A stretch of 64,000 nucleotides of DNA from Odontesthes bonariensis (GCF_027942865.1 NC_134510.1:27583209-27647208); one strand, 5' to 3'. Positions 10,446-23,649 are shown, counted from the first letter of the stretch. Notes: generated by a model not told the origin, from the sequence alone. Translations and numbers: made by a program.

Positions 10446-11627
10446 TGTAACCCCTTCCTGCACCTGTCACTTTATGACAGTGCTAAAAATCAAATAGGAA
10501 GAATGAGGCTCAACTTTACCTAGACTTGATGAGGAGACTGCCCATATTTACCAGACTAATTTTTGATTTAGACCAGTAAAATCTACCCCAAATAACACAC
10601 AACAACAGAATGAAAGTTTAAAGAAAGTATATTGTCATAAAGCTCTTTCACATGACAATTTCTCAAAAAAAAAGGGTAAGTAAATTAAAGTGAATACTGC
10701 AGAAATATCACAGTATCTCATACATCATAACTCAAAGCATACAGTTGTTTTAACTTTCTTAGTTATTTGGACCACAATTGAAACAAAAATGTTAAATGAA
10801 AATAACAAAAACCTCTGAGATCTCAGGTATTTAAAGTAAATTGTCCCAAAAGTTCAAATGAACGGAAAAATAGGCCAAAATAAATAAAATAAAATTGAAT
10901 GAGTGCACTCAAAGTCCTACCGCCCTCTTTAACGGTGAAAGTCCAACGGTGAGTATTGAGATGGAGATGAAGATGTGGACAACCCCTAGTCCGAAGGGGA
11001 GCAGCAACCAAGATGGAGATGGAGATGGATGAAAGGACAGGAACCGAGGATTAAGGACACAGGTGGAGGACTCTTGCAAGATAATTGGTATCCGTTTACA
11101 TTCCCATTGTCATTCGTCTTGTCGCTGTCTGGTAGCTAGCTAGGCAGCTAATACTCGAACCTTGTTAGCATGTTGAACGTTTAGTTGATTCACAACAATT
11201 TACGTCGTCCTACTCAACTCGTAGCTTGCCGACAGTTTTTTCGCACTCTCTGTCTCTTCTCTTCAGTTTTTTGACTTCTGAGTTCTGAGGGTTTTTTTTA
11301 ACACTTCAATTCTAATTTCTTTCGTTCTTCTCTTCTCTTTCAGCTCGCACACACGCAGCGATCGCGGGGACTTGCAGAGATCCGCGCTGAGGTAAGATGC
11401 ACACTCCTGTCAGCTTTTTGGCTCACAGAAAAATAGCGCTAAACAATTGCCACCTCATTAAAAGGGACAATAACACATATACAGGTTTGTTTTTACTGCT
11501 CAACTCTTGAGGAAAAACAGTCATGAATTTAAATTTTAAAAGAAACATTTAGAACATAAATACATCATATAAACATCACTTTTAAAGCAACTACAAATAA
11601 CCTGGAGTTTAACTAACCCGGGTTACA
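10446..11627 (-). repeat. 3' LTR of the Ty3/gypsy element
   Basis: This 1182 bp direct repeat matches 18063-19238 almost completely and has inverted ends TGTAACCC/GGGTTACA. It is the 3' LTR because the element reads on the minus strand and the polypurine tract lies beside it. Confidence 0.95.
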
Positions 11628-11664
11628 TCCTCCCCCTCTTACTGCATGAGTCCCTGCATGCACA

Positions 11665-14600
11665 CTAAACACTACAAGGGACTTGATAGGGGCTGTTAGA
11701 CACTGGGATAATGACATCTTGAAGGCTTTCAAAAAACGAGCTAAGGGCAAGGATCAAGGGTTTCCCCAACTCATCATAGGTAAATCTGTGTGGAACACGC
11801 CTCTCTCTGTTGGAACGCCTGGGTTCAGGTGAGTGGTGTCCTTGGATGACATTTGTATCCTCTTCAGGTCCTTGAGGGACAGGATCATGCTGGTGGTCAG
11901 AAGGAACAGTCTCATTTTCATCGTGAACTAATGAGTTGTTTCCACTTCCTTCCTCTTCAAGGGTGTCACACTCTGGAATGTCTACAATGATATGATCCGT
12001 TGATTGAGCAAAAGATGGATCAACAGATTTGGTTGACTGGTCAGGGCTTAACTGTTTGGATGTGAGTGAGTGCTGTGAGGTAAAGTCAGGAGCGTTTGGA
12101 TTAAGGGGGGTCAGAGGTCGTCTCCTGGGTGTACATTCTATCTCCTGAACAAAAGGTCCCCACGAAGTGACTTGTGATGGTCCTTCAAAACCACAACCAA
12201 CCTCCTCTTCATCTGTGAAATGTTCCTCTGAATCATCACATTCTGCCTGGTGATTTCTCACCTTGCTGCTTCTCAAATCCATTTTCTTTGCTTTACTTAA
12301 CTGCGGTCCCTGCTCTGGAGTTTCCTCAACAGGTAGAAACCCACAGGGCAAAAGCAGGTCTCTGTGGAGGGTACGGTGTGGCCCACTGCCCTTCTCAGGC
12401 TTGACAACATACACAGGTCCACCATCAATTCGTTTCACAACAATGTGAACAGGTCGCTCCCACCTGTCAGCCAACTTGTGTTTTCCGCGCACATTGACAT
12501 TTTTCACTAGCACACGGTCACCTTCAACTAACTCAGCAGCTCTGACTTTGGCATCGAACCGCAGCTTGTTCCTCTCTCCTGCTTTCCTGGAACTTTCACC
12601 TGCCAGAGTGTAGCTTTCCTGAAGACGTTGACGCAGGTTCTGCACATATTCCTAATGTGTCGTATGGGTTTCAGTGGGAGGGTTGGTGCCCAGGACGAGA
12701 TCAACTGGGAGGGTCGGCTGCCGACCAAACATCAACTCATAAGGGGAATACCCCGTTGTATCATTCCTAGTACAATTGTACGCATGTACAAGGGGTTTAA
12801 TTAAGTCTCTCCAATGTTGTTTGTCTTTTTCCTCCAAGGTTCCGAGCATGCTTAAAAGCGTCCTATTAAAGCGCTCAACAGGATTTCCTTGGGGATGATA
12901 GGGTGTAGTACGGACCTTATCTGCTCCAATCAGCGAACACAACTCTTTGATCATGTGGGATTCAAAGTCCCTGCCTTGATCACTGTGAATGCGGCTTGGA
13001 AATCCGTAATGGACAAGGAAATTTTCCCAAAGGGCCCTTGCCACCGTCCTGGCCTTTTGATCTCTTGTTGGTACTGCGACCGCGAACTTTGTGAAATGGT
13101 CAGTGATGACCAAAATGTTCCGGGTGTCACGGCTATCAGGTTCGAGGGATAGGTAATCAATGCAGACCAATTCTAATGGGTAAGTTGTTTTGATGTTTAC
13201 CATCGGTGCTGTTCTCTGTGGTTGAGCTTTTCTCCTGATACATCTTCCACAGGTTTGACATTTCTTGTCGATGGATTCCTTCATCCTTGGCCAATAAAAT
13301 CTGGCTCTAGCCAGACTTAGCACACGCTCAGGTCCCAGATGACCGACTTCATCGTGTAACCCATGAAGAGCTCTGTCTCTATATTGTGCTGGCAACACAA
13401 GCTGATGGACAATGTCTCCTCGATCAAAGCACCTTCTGTGGAGGATGCCATCTCTAAGTTCAAGCTTTTTCCACTCTCTGAGGAGCAATTTGACCTCAGA
13501 CTCCTCAGTGCTTATAGTTTTGAAGCTGGGCTTCTGCGCACCATCCAATAAGGTGATGATTTCCCTAATTGATGGGTCCTCCCTCTGCGCCTTATACCAG
13601 CATTCCTTCGTCATGCCAGGCAGTGTGCTTTGGCCTTGACTACAAAACAGATCAGGCACTGATGAAGCATCGGTGGCGAGGGACTCCACGAGAACAGGAA
13701 GTTGCGGTGAGACAACTGTATGACGATGACAGAGTGCAGAGATGACATCTGTGGGGATCTCCCTCTCCTCCCCCTCTAGAATGCGCTGTCATCGCTTCAA
13801 TCCTCTGTTTCTCCTGTATGAAGTCCTCATCTTCCTGAGGTGGAGCCTGCGGCCGTCGAGACAGACCATCTGCATCCCTGTTAGTATGTCCTGCTCGATA
13901 CTTGATGTTGAATCTGTATGTTGACAGGGCAACCAACCATCGGTGTCCCGCTGCATCAAGCTTGGCAGAGGTAAGGACATAGGTAAGCGGATTATTGTCT
14001 GTCATAACAGTGAATTCTGTACCATAGAGGTAGTCGTTGAATTTTTCACAGATCGCCCACTTTAAGGCTAGATACTCTAGCTTGTGAGTTGGGTAATTTT
14101 TCTCACTCTTTGATAAGCCTCTACTTGCATAGGCTATCACGCGAAGCTTCCCACTTTGCTCCTGATAAAGAGCAGCTCCCAGACCCTCACAACAAGCATC
14201 TGTGTGTAACACGTACGGGAGCCTGGGATCTGCAAAAAGCGAGGACAGGAGCTGACGTTAACTTGTCAATGAGTGTTCTGAAAGCAGACTCACATTCAGA
14301 TGTCCACTCTTCATCAAAGGGGGCTCGAGGATGAATACAGTTCTTGGGCCGGTCTCTTTTGTAGGCCTTACCTCTCTTCTTGGCTGGATAGTACCCAACA
14401 GTGAGAGAGTTGAGGGGCATGGCAATTTTAGAATAGCCCTCCACAAAACGCCTGTAATATCCTGCAAAGCCCAAAAACCGCTTCAGCTCCTCTCTGTTCA
14501 CAGGACAAGGCCAGTCTTTGAGAGCAGAGACTTTATCTGGGTCAGTGTGGACCCCTTGGGCATCCACCACATGACCAAGGTATTTTACAGATGACCTAAA

Positions 14601-16196
14601 GAAATGGCACTTCTCTGGTGACAGTCTTAAGCCATAGTCCTTGAGACGGTGTAATACCTTCATGAGCCTCTTCTCATGCTCTTCAAGGGTCTCTGAAAAG
14701 ACTATGAGGTCATCTAAAAACACGAGAACCTCACTCAGATGCAGGTCTCCAACACACTTCTCCATAAGGCGTTGGAAAGTGCTAGGAGCGTTGGTCACGC
14801 CTTGTGGCATCCGGTTAAATTCGTAGAAGCCCAAGGGACATGTAAACGCTGTCTTCGGCTTATCCTCCTCCTCCATCTCCACCTGATAGTAGCCAGACTT
14901 GAGGTCCATCACTGAGAACCACCTTGCTCCACACAGGGCTGAGAATGTCTCTTCAATATTGGGAAGGGCGTATGCATCTTTAATAGTGCGGGTGTTTAGC
15001 TTCCTATAATTGATACACAGCCAAATCTTTCCATTTTTCTTTCTCACTAACACCACTGGTGAGGCGAAGGGACTCTCAGACTCTCGTATTATTCCAGCAT
15101 CAAGGAGCTCTCTGAGGTGCTGCTTTACAGCCTCCCTATCGCTGGGGTGTATTGGCCTTGGGCGCTCTTTAAAGGGCGTCTGGTCCTGCAAGCGAATATG
15201 GTGTTTCACAGCGGTTGTGTGACCCAAGGAGAGCTCATCAACAGCAAAGACCTCTGGGATGGAATTCAGCTGGTCTGAAATTCGTCGCTTCCAGTCCTCA
15301 GGCATAGGTGAGTCATCTAGATTGAATGCAAGCCTCTCACTCGGCATCTGAGAATTAGTGCCCACGGATTGCATCGTGTTCAGTGGCGTTGCACTCTGAG
15401 CAGCAGATATTTCACCGATGACACACTTCGACGGAAGAGTGACACTGTGGTCTGATGTGTTTCTGAAAATAGCAGGGATCTTGCAGGAGGCCTTACAAGT
15501 GATGTTCATGAGTGCACATTCAAGGAACAGCCCGCCAGGCAGAGAAGGAGACTCGGGGGGTTCAAGGACAAAAGATGTGTTAGAATTTTCTTTCCCAACC
15601 CTGACATCTCCAACCACACACAGCTTGTGCCCTGCTGGAATGGTAACGGGGTTCCTCCCATGCAACTTCACAGGACAAGGTTTGTTTTCATTTTTGTGGA
15701 CTTTTGCAACATGTTGGAGTAGCATTGCGAACTTATCTGACCTCCTCTGGAATGTTGGCCTATCATGATCCATCCCGCTTCGGTAGAGTTGTAGCAGAAC
15801 ATTTGTGCCAACCAACATTGGAATTTGGCTGTTAAACTGGCACTCGGGGACAACAAGCGCTAGGGCAGTTAGCTGCTCCTTTGTACCAGTAACACTATCA
15901 GGGAAGGTTAAAGGGACCTCAACATAGCCGCGATAAGGTACAGACTGACCTCCAGCCCCTTCAACCTCAAGCAAATGATGGATGGGCTGAATGGGGAAGG
16001 ATGCCAGGTACTTGGAACAGAAAGTCTCTGAAATGGTGGTAACCTGAGATCCGGTGTCAAGGATAGATTGACATCTTACGTCCCCTACGGAGACTGTAGA
16101 GAGACAGCGAGGTCCCACCAGCCCAGGAGGTAGGGTGTGATGAAGCCCATGATTAGAGGTTTTAACTCCTGTTTCCTCTTTCACGTTGTGGGTCAT
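11665..16196 (-). mobile_element. pol region of the Ty3/gypsy element
   Basis: Domains in order on the minus strand are: aspartic protease (LDTGSQVTT); reverse transcriptase with the catalytic box (VFLDDLIVFS); RNase H (LHTDACCEGLGAALYQ, then TDNNPLTY); and integrase with an HHCC zinc finger (CQTCGRC) and the catalytic core (IDYLSLE, HSDQGRDFES, NPVERFNRT). A C-terminal part with DRVLVKN and a long acidic tail follows. The order RT-RNase H-integrase is diagnostic for Ty3/gypsy. The frame is not continuous, so it is treated as a fossil. Confidence 0.9.
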
Positions 16197-16263
16197 TACT
16201 GTGAGACTTATCTGATTGATGTCCTCAGCTCCTGGCCGTCCCGCTGCAGGAGCCGCTACCAGT

Positions 16264-17890
16264 TTAAAGATGCTTCGGCGGATCCCTGTCGTGCCCAGAA
16301 TCTGTTACGTTTTTCTCATTCTTTTTCCGTACAAGGCCAGGTTTAGGTTCATTGGTGCAATTTGCGGCAATGTGCCCATCTTCTCCGCACTTAAAGCAGA
16401 ACCAAGTGGGAGTTTGGGGCGTCGAAGGATTCATGACACGGACTGCTAAGCTATCACTCTGCAAGGGTGATTCATTCCTTGTTAAACTGTTTGGGGGCCC
16501 TTCACGCTTGAATTCATTTCTCTCTTTGTGCATTAGCTGTGACACTTGTTTCCGAAGTTCTGCGACTTCCCTTTCAAGTTTGGAACTTGCATCAGGCTTT
16601 TTGGGAAGAGTGGCAATAGGTTCCTCAAATACTGGCAGGCTCAAGACTGAATGAACATGTGCTGCAGCCTTTGTGCTTCCTAGATGTTTTTTCATTCTGT
16701 CCATCTTGGCGGCCCGCCGGTCCTCTTCTGTTCTCAATAGTAACAGTAATTCTGGGAAAGATGGGGGACTAGTTTTCCTGTGCTCAAGCTGAAGACCAAT
16801 GATCAAACTCTGGTCCCAACATCCGCGACAAAATTGCCTGAGCAAATACTTATCCGATTCTGCAGGCAAAACTCCTCCTCTCGAGATGGCTTTGGTAAGA
16901 AGCGTTTGGAGGCGCTTCAGGTAGACAGAGGGCTTCTCCCCAGAATTCTGGTTTGAACCCAGGAATGTTGCAAACAGCTCTTCTCCGTCCTCCACCACTC
17001 CAAATGCAGATTCAAGCTGAGTGAGGTAAGCGTCGGGTGGTGCATTTGTTCCAAGTGGCTTGACAATGTCAGCAGCTGGGCTGAGGAGACTCTCCAAGAT
17101 CCTTCTTACCTTTTGGGAGTTAGATAATGAAACATCATTGAGGAGGAGGTCTATTTGGGTGCGCCAGGCATCGTAGTCAACTTCGCCCTGAGAAGGTCCT
17201 GACTCTGCTCTGACTGAAGCTAGATGGTGTTGCATCACTGCGAATCAAATGTTCAACAATAACTTTCTGGATTTGAGGTGGATTAATTGTGCTCTCATTC
17301 AGAAGTGGGGGACTTGTGGGGGCACTGAGGGGAGGAGCACTAGAGGCTGGACTAGCTAGACTTGGCTCAGGATTTCCAGGCTGACCTTCATCAATTACTT
17401 CACTGCGACTACTAGGTGCAGAAACATGTTGATCTGGCGACTGAAGGTGAGTATCAGGGCTTAGTGGGGGAACAGGGTCACGTGGGACAGGTTGTAGCTC
17501 CCGCTGAAGCACATTCCAAAATCCAGCTTTACTACTCCCAGCAAGCGTGCTCAGTTCAGCTAAGCATTTCTGGGCTAACTCTCTTCCAAGCTCCTCTTGA
17601 CAAACCTCACGAATGGTTTTCACATGCCAGCTAATGTTGGGTTGATCACGGGGGCTAAGCAGGTAGCCAAGGCTTGCAGGATCAAGCCTCGAAATTGCCC
17701 TTTCTGTTGTGTACTCTACAAGGGTTCTGGCTGTTGGCTGATCTGGCACATCAGGAATCCTGACTATTTTCGTAATATCCCCATGAACATTAAAAAAGTC
17801 AGATATCTCTTTATCAGTGTACTGTTCATCTATGCCTGTAACATAGAGGCAACTAGGTCCATGTACGTCAAACTGGTTGCAGATATCCAT
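16264..17890 (-). mobile_element. gag region of the Ty3/gypsy element (RRM-like, capsid, zinc knuckle)
   Basis: The N-terminal part (CLYVTGIDEQYTDKEISDFF) looks like the RRM-like domain of PNMA proteins. A capsid-like helical region follows (SVYLKRLQTLLTKAISRGG and further), also PNMA-like. It ends in a CCHC zinc knuckle, CFKCGEDGHIAANC. PNMA and related vertebrate genes are known to descend from Ty3/gypsy gag, so this element is a live-lineage relative of that source. The assignment rests on motif reading. Confidence 0.75.
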
Positions 17891-18062
17891 TTTATCATGT
17901 ACTGAAGTTTAGTAGGTTTTATGGTTTATCTCAAAAATAATTTACACAACAATGTCAAATCTCAAGTCTGTATGATTGTAAATTTCTCCACATTAGGTTT
18001 TTTTCTCTATTTGGGGTAGAACCTAGTTTAACTACAGCAGTCTCCTGGCTGGCTCGCCACTT

Positions 18063-19238
18063 TGTAACCCCTTCCTGCACCTGTCACTTTATGACAGTGC
18101 TAAAAATCAAATAGGAAGAATGAGGCTCAACTTTACCTAGACTCGATGAGGAGACTGCCCATATTTCCCAGACTAATTTTTTATTTAGACCAGTAAAATC
18201 TACCCCAAATAACACACAACAACAGAATGAAAGTTTAAAGAAAGTATATTGTCATAAAGCTCTTTCACATGACAATTTCTCAAAAAAAAAGGGTAAGTAA
18301 ATTAAAGTGAATACTGCAGAAATATCACAATATCTCATACATCATAACTCAAAGCATACAGTTGTTTTAACTTTCTTAGTTATTTGGACCACAATTGAAA
18401 CAAAAATGTTAAATGAAAATAACAAAAACCTCTGAGATCTCAGGTATTTAAAGTAAATTGTCCCAAAAGTTCAAATGAACGGAAAAATAGGCCAAAATAA
18501 ATAAAATAAAATTGAATGAGTGCACTCAAAGTCCTACCGCCCTCTTTAACGGTGAAAGTCCAACGGTGAGTATTGAGATGGAGATGAAGATGTGGACAAC
18601 CCCTAGTCCGAAGGGGAGCAGCAACCAAGATGGAGATGGATGAAAGGACAGGAACCGAGGATTAAGGACACAGGTGGAGGACTCTTGCAAGATAATTGGT
18701 ATCCGTTTACATTCCCATTGTCATTCGTCTTGTCGCTGTCTGGTAGCTAGCTAGGCAGCTAATACTCGAACCTTGTTAGCATGTTGAACGTTTAGTTGAT
18801 TTACAACAATTTACATCGTCCTACTCAACTCGTAGCTTGCCGACAGTCTTTTCGCACTCTCTGTCTCTTCTCTTCAGTTTTTTTACTTCTGAGTTCTGAG
18901 GGTTTTTTTTAACACTTCAATTCTAATTTCTTTCGTTCTTCTCTTCTCTTTCAGCTCGCACACACGCAGCGATCGCGGGGACTTGCAGAGATCCGCGCTG
19001 AGGTAAGATGCACACTCCTGTCAGCTTTTTGGCTCACAGAAAAATAGCGCTAAACAATTGCCACCTCATTAAAAGGGACAATAACACATATACAGGTTTG
19101 TTTTTACTGCTCAACTCTTGAGGAAAAACAGTCATGAATTTATATTTTAAAAGAAACATTTAGAACATAAATACATCATATAAACATCATTTTTAAAGCA
19201 ACTACAAATAACCTGGAGTTTAACTAACCCGGGTTACA
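18063..19238 (-). repeat. 5' LTR of the Ty3/gypsy element
   Basis: This 1176 bp copy should carry the element's promoter. It lacks one 6 bp unit (GGAGAT) that is doubled in the other LTR and differs from it at about ten single bases. The primer-binding region starts within a few bases of its inner edge (about 18040-18060). Confidence 0.95.
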
Positions 19239-19363
19239 ACAACATGCAAAGAAAATGCACAAAGCATGACATTTCTTGATGGTTTTATTGAAATGCTGTT
19301 GCCTATCTCAGTATCAGAAAATTGACATATACAAAACACTCCTTGAAGATTATTATTATTACA

Positions 19364-19569
19364 TTATTACATTACACTTACGCTTTTTATCCAAAGCGAC
19401 TTACATCTATTTAGATACAGGGTATTGGTTACAGCCCCTGGAGCAATGTGGGGTTAGGTGCCTTGCTCAAGGGCACTTCAGCCATGGATAGAGGTGTAGG
19501 GAGAGGTAAAGGCAGGTAAAGTCTACCTCCCTAACCACTAGGCCACGGCTGCCCCGTGGCCTAGTGGTT
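19364..19569. repeat. teleost interspersed repeat ending in a 16 bp hairpin
   Basis: The stretch contains the widespread fish repeat text TATCCAAAGCGACTTACAT and GGTGCCTTGCTCAAGGGCAC. It ends in a perfect stem: AACCACTAGGCCACGG at 19533-19548 and its reverse complement at 19554-19569, with a 5-base loop. The class is uncertain. It may be one arm of a fold-back, non-autonomous element whose second arm is missing. Confidence 0.7.
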
Positions 19570-20090
19570 TGATGCATACATGATGAACATTATTTAATCA
19601 TATTAAATTGATTAAAGCAGTATTTAAAGCTCATTACATTCTGAAAGAAATAAAGTGTCTCAGTTTCCCTCCATTAAAGACATGCTTATTTGTTACAATG
19701 GGGAAAGTCAGTTTTGCATAAAAACTTGTCTCTCTTCTCTTTCCTTCTTCATTCTTTACCAGTTTGTTGCATGAAGTCAGTTTCAGCACAGTGAGTCGCT
19801 GTTGAACTGCGTACACATTCAGAAACTAAGCGCCAACCTTCTGAACTTCTTCCCACATCTCAAATCATATATATAGATGTATATTTTTATATACTTAGAG
19901 ATGAGTTGTAATATACCAAATAGTGTACAACATTAAGGCAAAAGGAAATACAGTTATAGAGTTATAGTCAATTTCTCAGGCTGTTATTCACTTCTTTAGC
20001 AGTGCCACATCTAATTATAACCCTGTAGTGATTGTGAAATTCAAAATATGAGACAGAAATGTTCACATATCTCGCTTTGTAATTTGAAAA
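19570..20090. other. cornifelin 3' UTR and intergenic DNA
   Basis: AT-rich sequence with no open frame of note. The cornifelin poly(A) site cannot be fixed. Confidence 0.4.
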
Positions 20091-20665
20091 TTAGTCAGTG
20101 TTTCCCCTCGTCTTCTGCTCGCGTGCCATCTGACACAGTCCACACAGAGGACAACAGGCCATGATTAGCCAGTCATCGCACACCGAGCCCTGGGGGAAAG
20201 AAGGCAGTAAACTGGTGACAAACATCTTCAACTTTGACACAAAAAAGATTGTTTGGTGTGGCTGAGACAGCAACTTTTTTTTGCCCCATCTGGTATTTAA
20301 AGAGCACACTTACATCAATGCGGTATTTGTTGCGTATGCTTGTCCTCAAAGCGATCATGGCCCCTGGAAGGAAAGGCAGGCAGCAGCTCTCTCCGCTGTT
20401 CTGAGCCACGTTACAGCCCAGGATACAAGGAATACATGTTGCACAAAGACCTGCATGTGAGAGGTGTACACATCACATTGTAAATTACATCACATTGTTG
20501 GAAAACACAAAATCAACTTGCTTCCATAAACCAATGAAGACACTTACAAATGCCACAGTCATCACAGCAGTCGCACACATTTGTACTCCAATGTGATGAT
20601 GAGGACACATTGTACTGTGTGTTAGATGTGGGCTGCAAGTTGACCACATTTGAGTGGAATGCCAT
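20091..20665 (-). CDS. cnfn: cornifelin (PLAC8-family cysteine-rich protein)
   Basis: Three coding exons on the minus strand, 20548-20665, 20314-20450 and 20091-20189, have GT-AG borders and join in frame to 117 residues. Human cornifelin has 112. The protein starts MAFHSNVVNLQPTSNTQYNV and contains the PLAC8 cysteine run CDCCDDCGICLCATCIPCIL. Further blocks are SCCLPFLPGAMIALRTSIR and CPLCGLCQMAREQKTR. Mammalian cornifelin is a minor part of the cornified envelope in skin. In fish a related membrane-associated epithelial role is likely but unproven. Its presence with megf8, prr19 and pafah1b3 agrees with the human 19q13.2 neighbourhood and supports orthology over other PLAC8 members. Confidence 0.9.
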
Positions 20666-23640
20666 GGCTGCAAGCAGAAGAAAAGAATCATAATCACAAT
20701 GTTGTTAAACAAGAATAATCAGTTCACCTCGTATTCCGTTGGATTTTTGAGCCCTATTTGCAGCAAAGTTCCCCTCCTAAACCGTATCCACATTCATGTC
20801 CAGTACTGCGTAACAAAAGCTTGTGAAGATCTTCATTGCAGCCCAAAGAGATTATATCTAATTAAACCAAAGGTCGTCTACAAACCAGTCAAAGAGAAAT
20901 GTAATAAGTCAAATTAATTCCATGTAGCAGTGCTGGATATCCTTTGTTTTGGGAAACCTCGGTTCACATTTTACCTACTGAAAGTGTAGTCTGATGTTGA
21001 AGAGGATAACTAAATCCAAATCCACTCACAGGAGAGAAAAGGTATGGTCACAGTTCTCTTATACCCACTGTGACAACATACAGAGGCTCATTTGTCCAGG
21101 TACAAACATTATGTAAACTGTTTAGTTTTGGGGTGTTTCACACCTGACAAAAGGGTGAACCTAGCATGATGCAGTCTTTATCAGCAGAGAGTAATTAAAG
21201 AACAAAGCAGATATTTTTAGCGTGTTTACATTTTAGGCACTTTGGTAAGGTGTGGTGTGTGTACACACTCAAAGCCAAGTGAAACGCGTAAAAAAACAAG
21301 CTGTGGCTCTCAAGCATTGATCAATAAAAAGGGATTGGGCTCTGATCTATATCTTTTCCAACTGGGGCGTGAATAAGGTATGTCCATATGTGCATATGGG
21401 TCTTAACATTCCAGGAAAGCTCTACGCACGTGAATGCAAGAGTCATATACTGGAAGCAGATTTATAATCTATTGATATTGGAATTTGATTTGGACTCTTC
21501 CTAAATTTCTGTGGTGGCGCAGACGCATCATTTACATTACTGTGAAGGATTAAGCACAACATGCGCAGTATTTTCTTATGTACGTATAGAACATTGAACA
21601 TAAGCTAAAATATTTCCCCATTTAATTCCATAACACCGTATGTATGGTAGTTTATGTCTTTTGTCCCCTTTGTGAAAAAGGAATGAGTTGCTGCTTCAGT
21701 ACATTTCTACACACTGGTATGTTGTGATTTTCACAAGATTTTGATTTGATTGTTTTTACACATACAACAGCACGAGTCTCAAAAATAATAAAGAGGTTAA
21801 TCCGGTGGCAGACAAACATATTGCGTATTTAGCACTAGTTGCATCAGCAGTTTATTTATTTCTTTATTTTTTGTGAGCAAGACGTACTCAACCACTTTTT
21901 GTAAGCAATTTAGTAATGATGACAAATGGAGATGGAATGGATACAACACGTGACACATGCTACATATTATAGTCAACCATCCCAAATTCTGTTTTCCCTC
22001 CAATATCTAACTCAAACAAGAGGGACCAACCTACACATAGAGTGGCTCGTATAAAAAGCTGTTGCCAAGGGGACAAAACAATCCTCTTAAAATATAAATA
22101 AATCTGTTTAAAAAAATAAAAAAACTATATGAATTGATAGAGAATAACAATAATCTCCCAGTTTAAGCATTAAATGATCTAATTAAGTTGTTCTTAATTA
22201 TAAACAAACAGTAGATTTCTGAACTTTGTATTTGAAACCATCGAATTAACAGGTATTAAGAAAATCTACAGTGTATCTAAAAGATCAGCCAAAAGCATTA
22301 CTGTATTGGCTTTGAGTCATGCATAATGTCACATACTTCTTAAGGGATGGTTCACAGTCAGAGGTACCTCAACAGTGCATTCCAAGTGGTTAAATATTGA
22401 TCTTACACTGTTGAAGTATGATTTACGGCTTGAATACTTCAACTCCATTGTGTCTCCATAACATAATGTATCCACCAGAGAGCAGTGGCAGGCCTTTTAA
22501 GGTCCCCCTCAGAATTAGGATTTCAGTCATATCGGAGAGATTTGAGTTTATATTGTAAAATCAAAGAAGCACCAGATAAATAGGCTTTTCAGAGGAGCAA
22601 AGGTTGTCTCCAATGCACACCAGAGGAGCATGTAAAGACATATAGGTTCAAAGTTACAGTTTTTACACAAAGTACCATTTAATAAGGAAGTAAAACATCA
22701 GTGAAGTTACGCAACAGCATAATTTACCAGAAGACCCTCGCATAAGATGTCTCAGCAGAGACAGACATAACCGCAAAAGTGTTCAGTTCCTGAACATTTC
22801 AGAGCATTAGTTGTTTTTTGAAAAAGGGCCTTTCTACTATGGGCCTGCCTTTTTCCGTCCATGCTGTTTACTTTTTGGGGTCTAGTTGCCTCTAAACCAA
22901 CAGTTAAATTCTCCTAAACTGAGCTGGTAATTAAAAGTATGCTGTCATGCTCACTTTGTTGAGCAAAATGTCCACGGTGGCTTCATTTAATCTAATCTTT
23001 TAAATCTAAACTCTGAGATATTATAATGTTGAGAGACTGGTCGTTTCAGCAAGAGTCTTTGGCTGAACAGCACTGAGGCATTCGTACATATCAGCAGGAA
23101 GGTGTGAAACAAATTAGATCACATCCAGCCCTGCCTCAACCATACCTAATGATATACTGTGTTCAGTTTGTCCTTTACCATTTTATTTCTTTCCACCCTG
23201 TCTTCTTTACGAGGCCTCAGAGGGTAAGTCTGATTTTTCTTTTTCTTCAAATTCACTAAAATCCCAATCAGAAAGTGAGCTGCAGCACTGATGTTTTAAA
23301 CATCGTTTTTTCATTTGAGCATTTTGAGGTTTAAATCAATCAAAAAAAGTAAAAGAAAAAAATCTATATTAAATTCCTACAGTGTAGTCTGAGTTTAGTG
23401 CAAACTGAACATAAAAAAAACACAACATAGTGAAGAAATTCCTGCAAAGCAAGCACTTTCACTTCTCAAATTGTGGATCATTTTCTTTACACCAGTTTCT
23501 ATTTGTGTGCAAATCCCACGAATGTTCACAACTGACACTTTGAAATTTTGATGAATCTTCAGTGTTTGTTTGTGCAATGTCTTAAAAAGAGAGCACAACT
23601 TCAGTTCTGATAAAGTTGAGCGCCAGTATTTTATTCACAA
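20666..23640. other. intergenic, upstream of cornifelin; no gene seen
   Basis: About 3 kb of AT-rich DNA. It should contain the cornifelin promoter just above 20665. No exon-like frame with splice borders, RNA gene or named repeat was recognised. Confidence 0.4.
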
Positions 23641-23649
23641 AGGAACAGA

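Larger units (their letters stand above)
10446..19238 (-). mobile_element. Ty3/gypsy LTR retrotransposon with PNMA-like gag, young copy
   Basis: An 8.8 kb element read on the minus strand between two direct LTRs that begin TGTAACCC and end GGGTTACA. A polypurine tract (AAGAGGGGGAGGA) abuts the 3' LTR at 11628-11640. The internal region starts TGGCGAGCC next to the 5' LTR, as a primer-binding site would. Gag is followed by protease, reverse transcriptase, RNase H and integrase, which is the Ty3/gypsy order. The LTRs differ at about ten sites plus one 6 bp indel over 1.18 kb (under 1 percent). That implies insertion within roughly the last one or two million years at usual vertebrate rates (inference). 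Pol is open in several separate blocks, so the copy looks broken, with perhaps two or three breaks. No clear target-site duplication is visible. Confidence 0.93.

Noticed and set aside
22000-23640. Search for a gene between cornifelin and the first chemokine receptor
   Set aside because: No open frame with splice borders or known protein wording was found.
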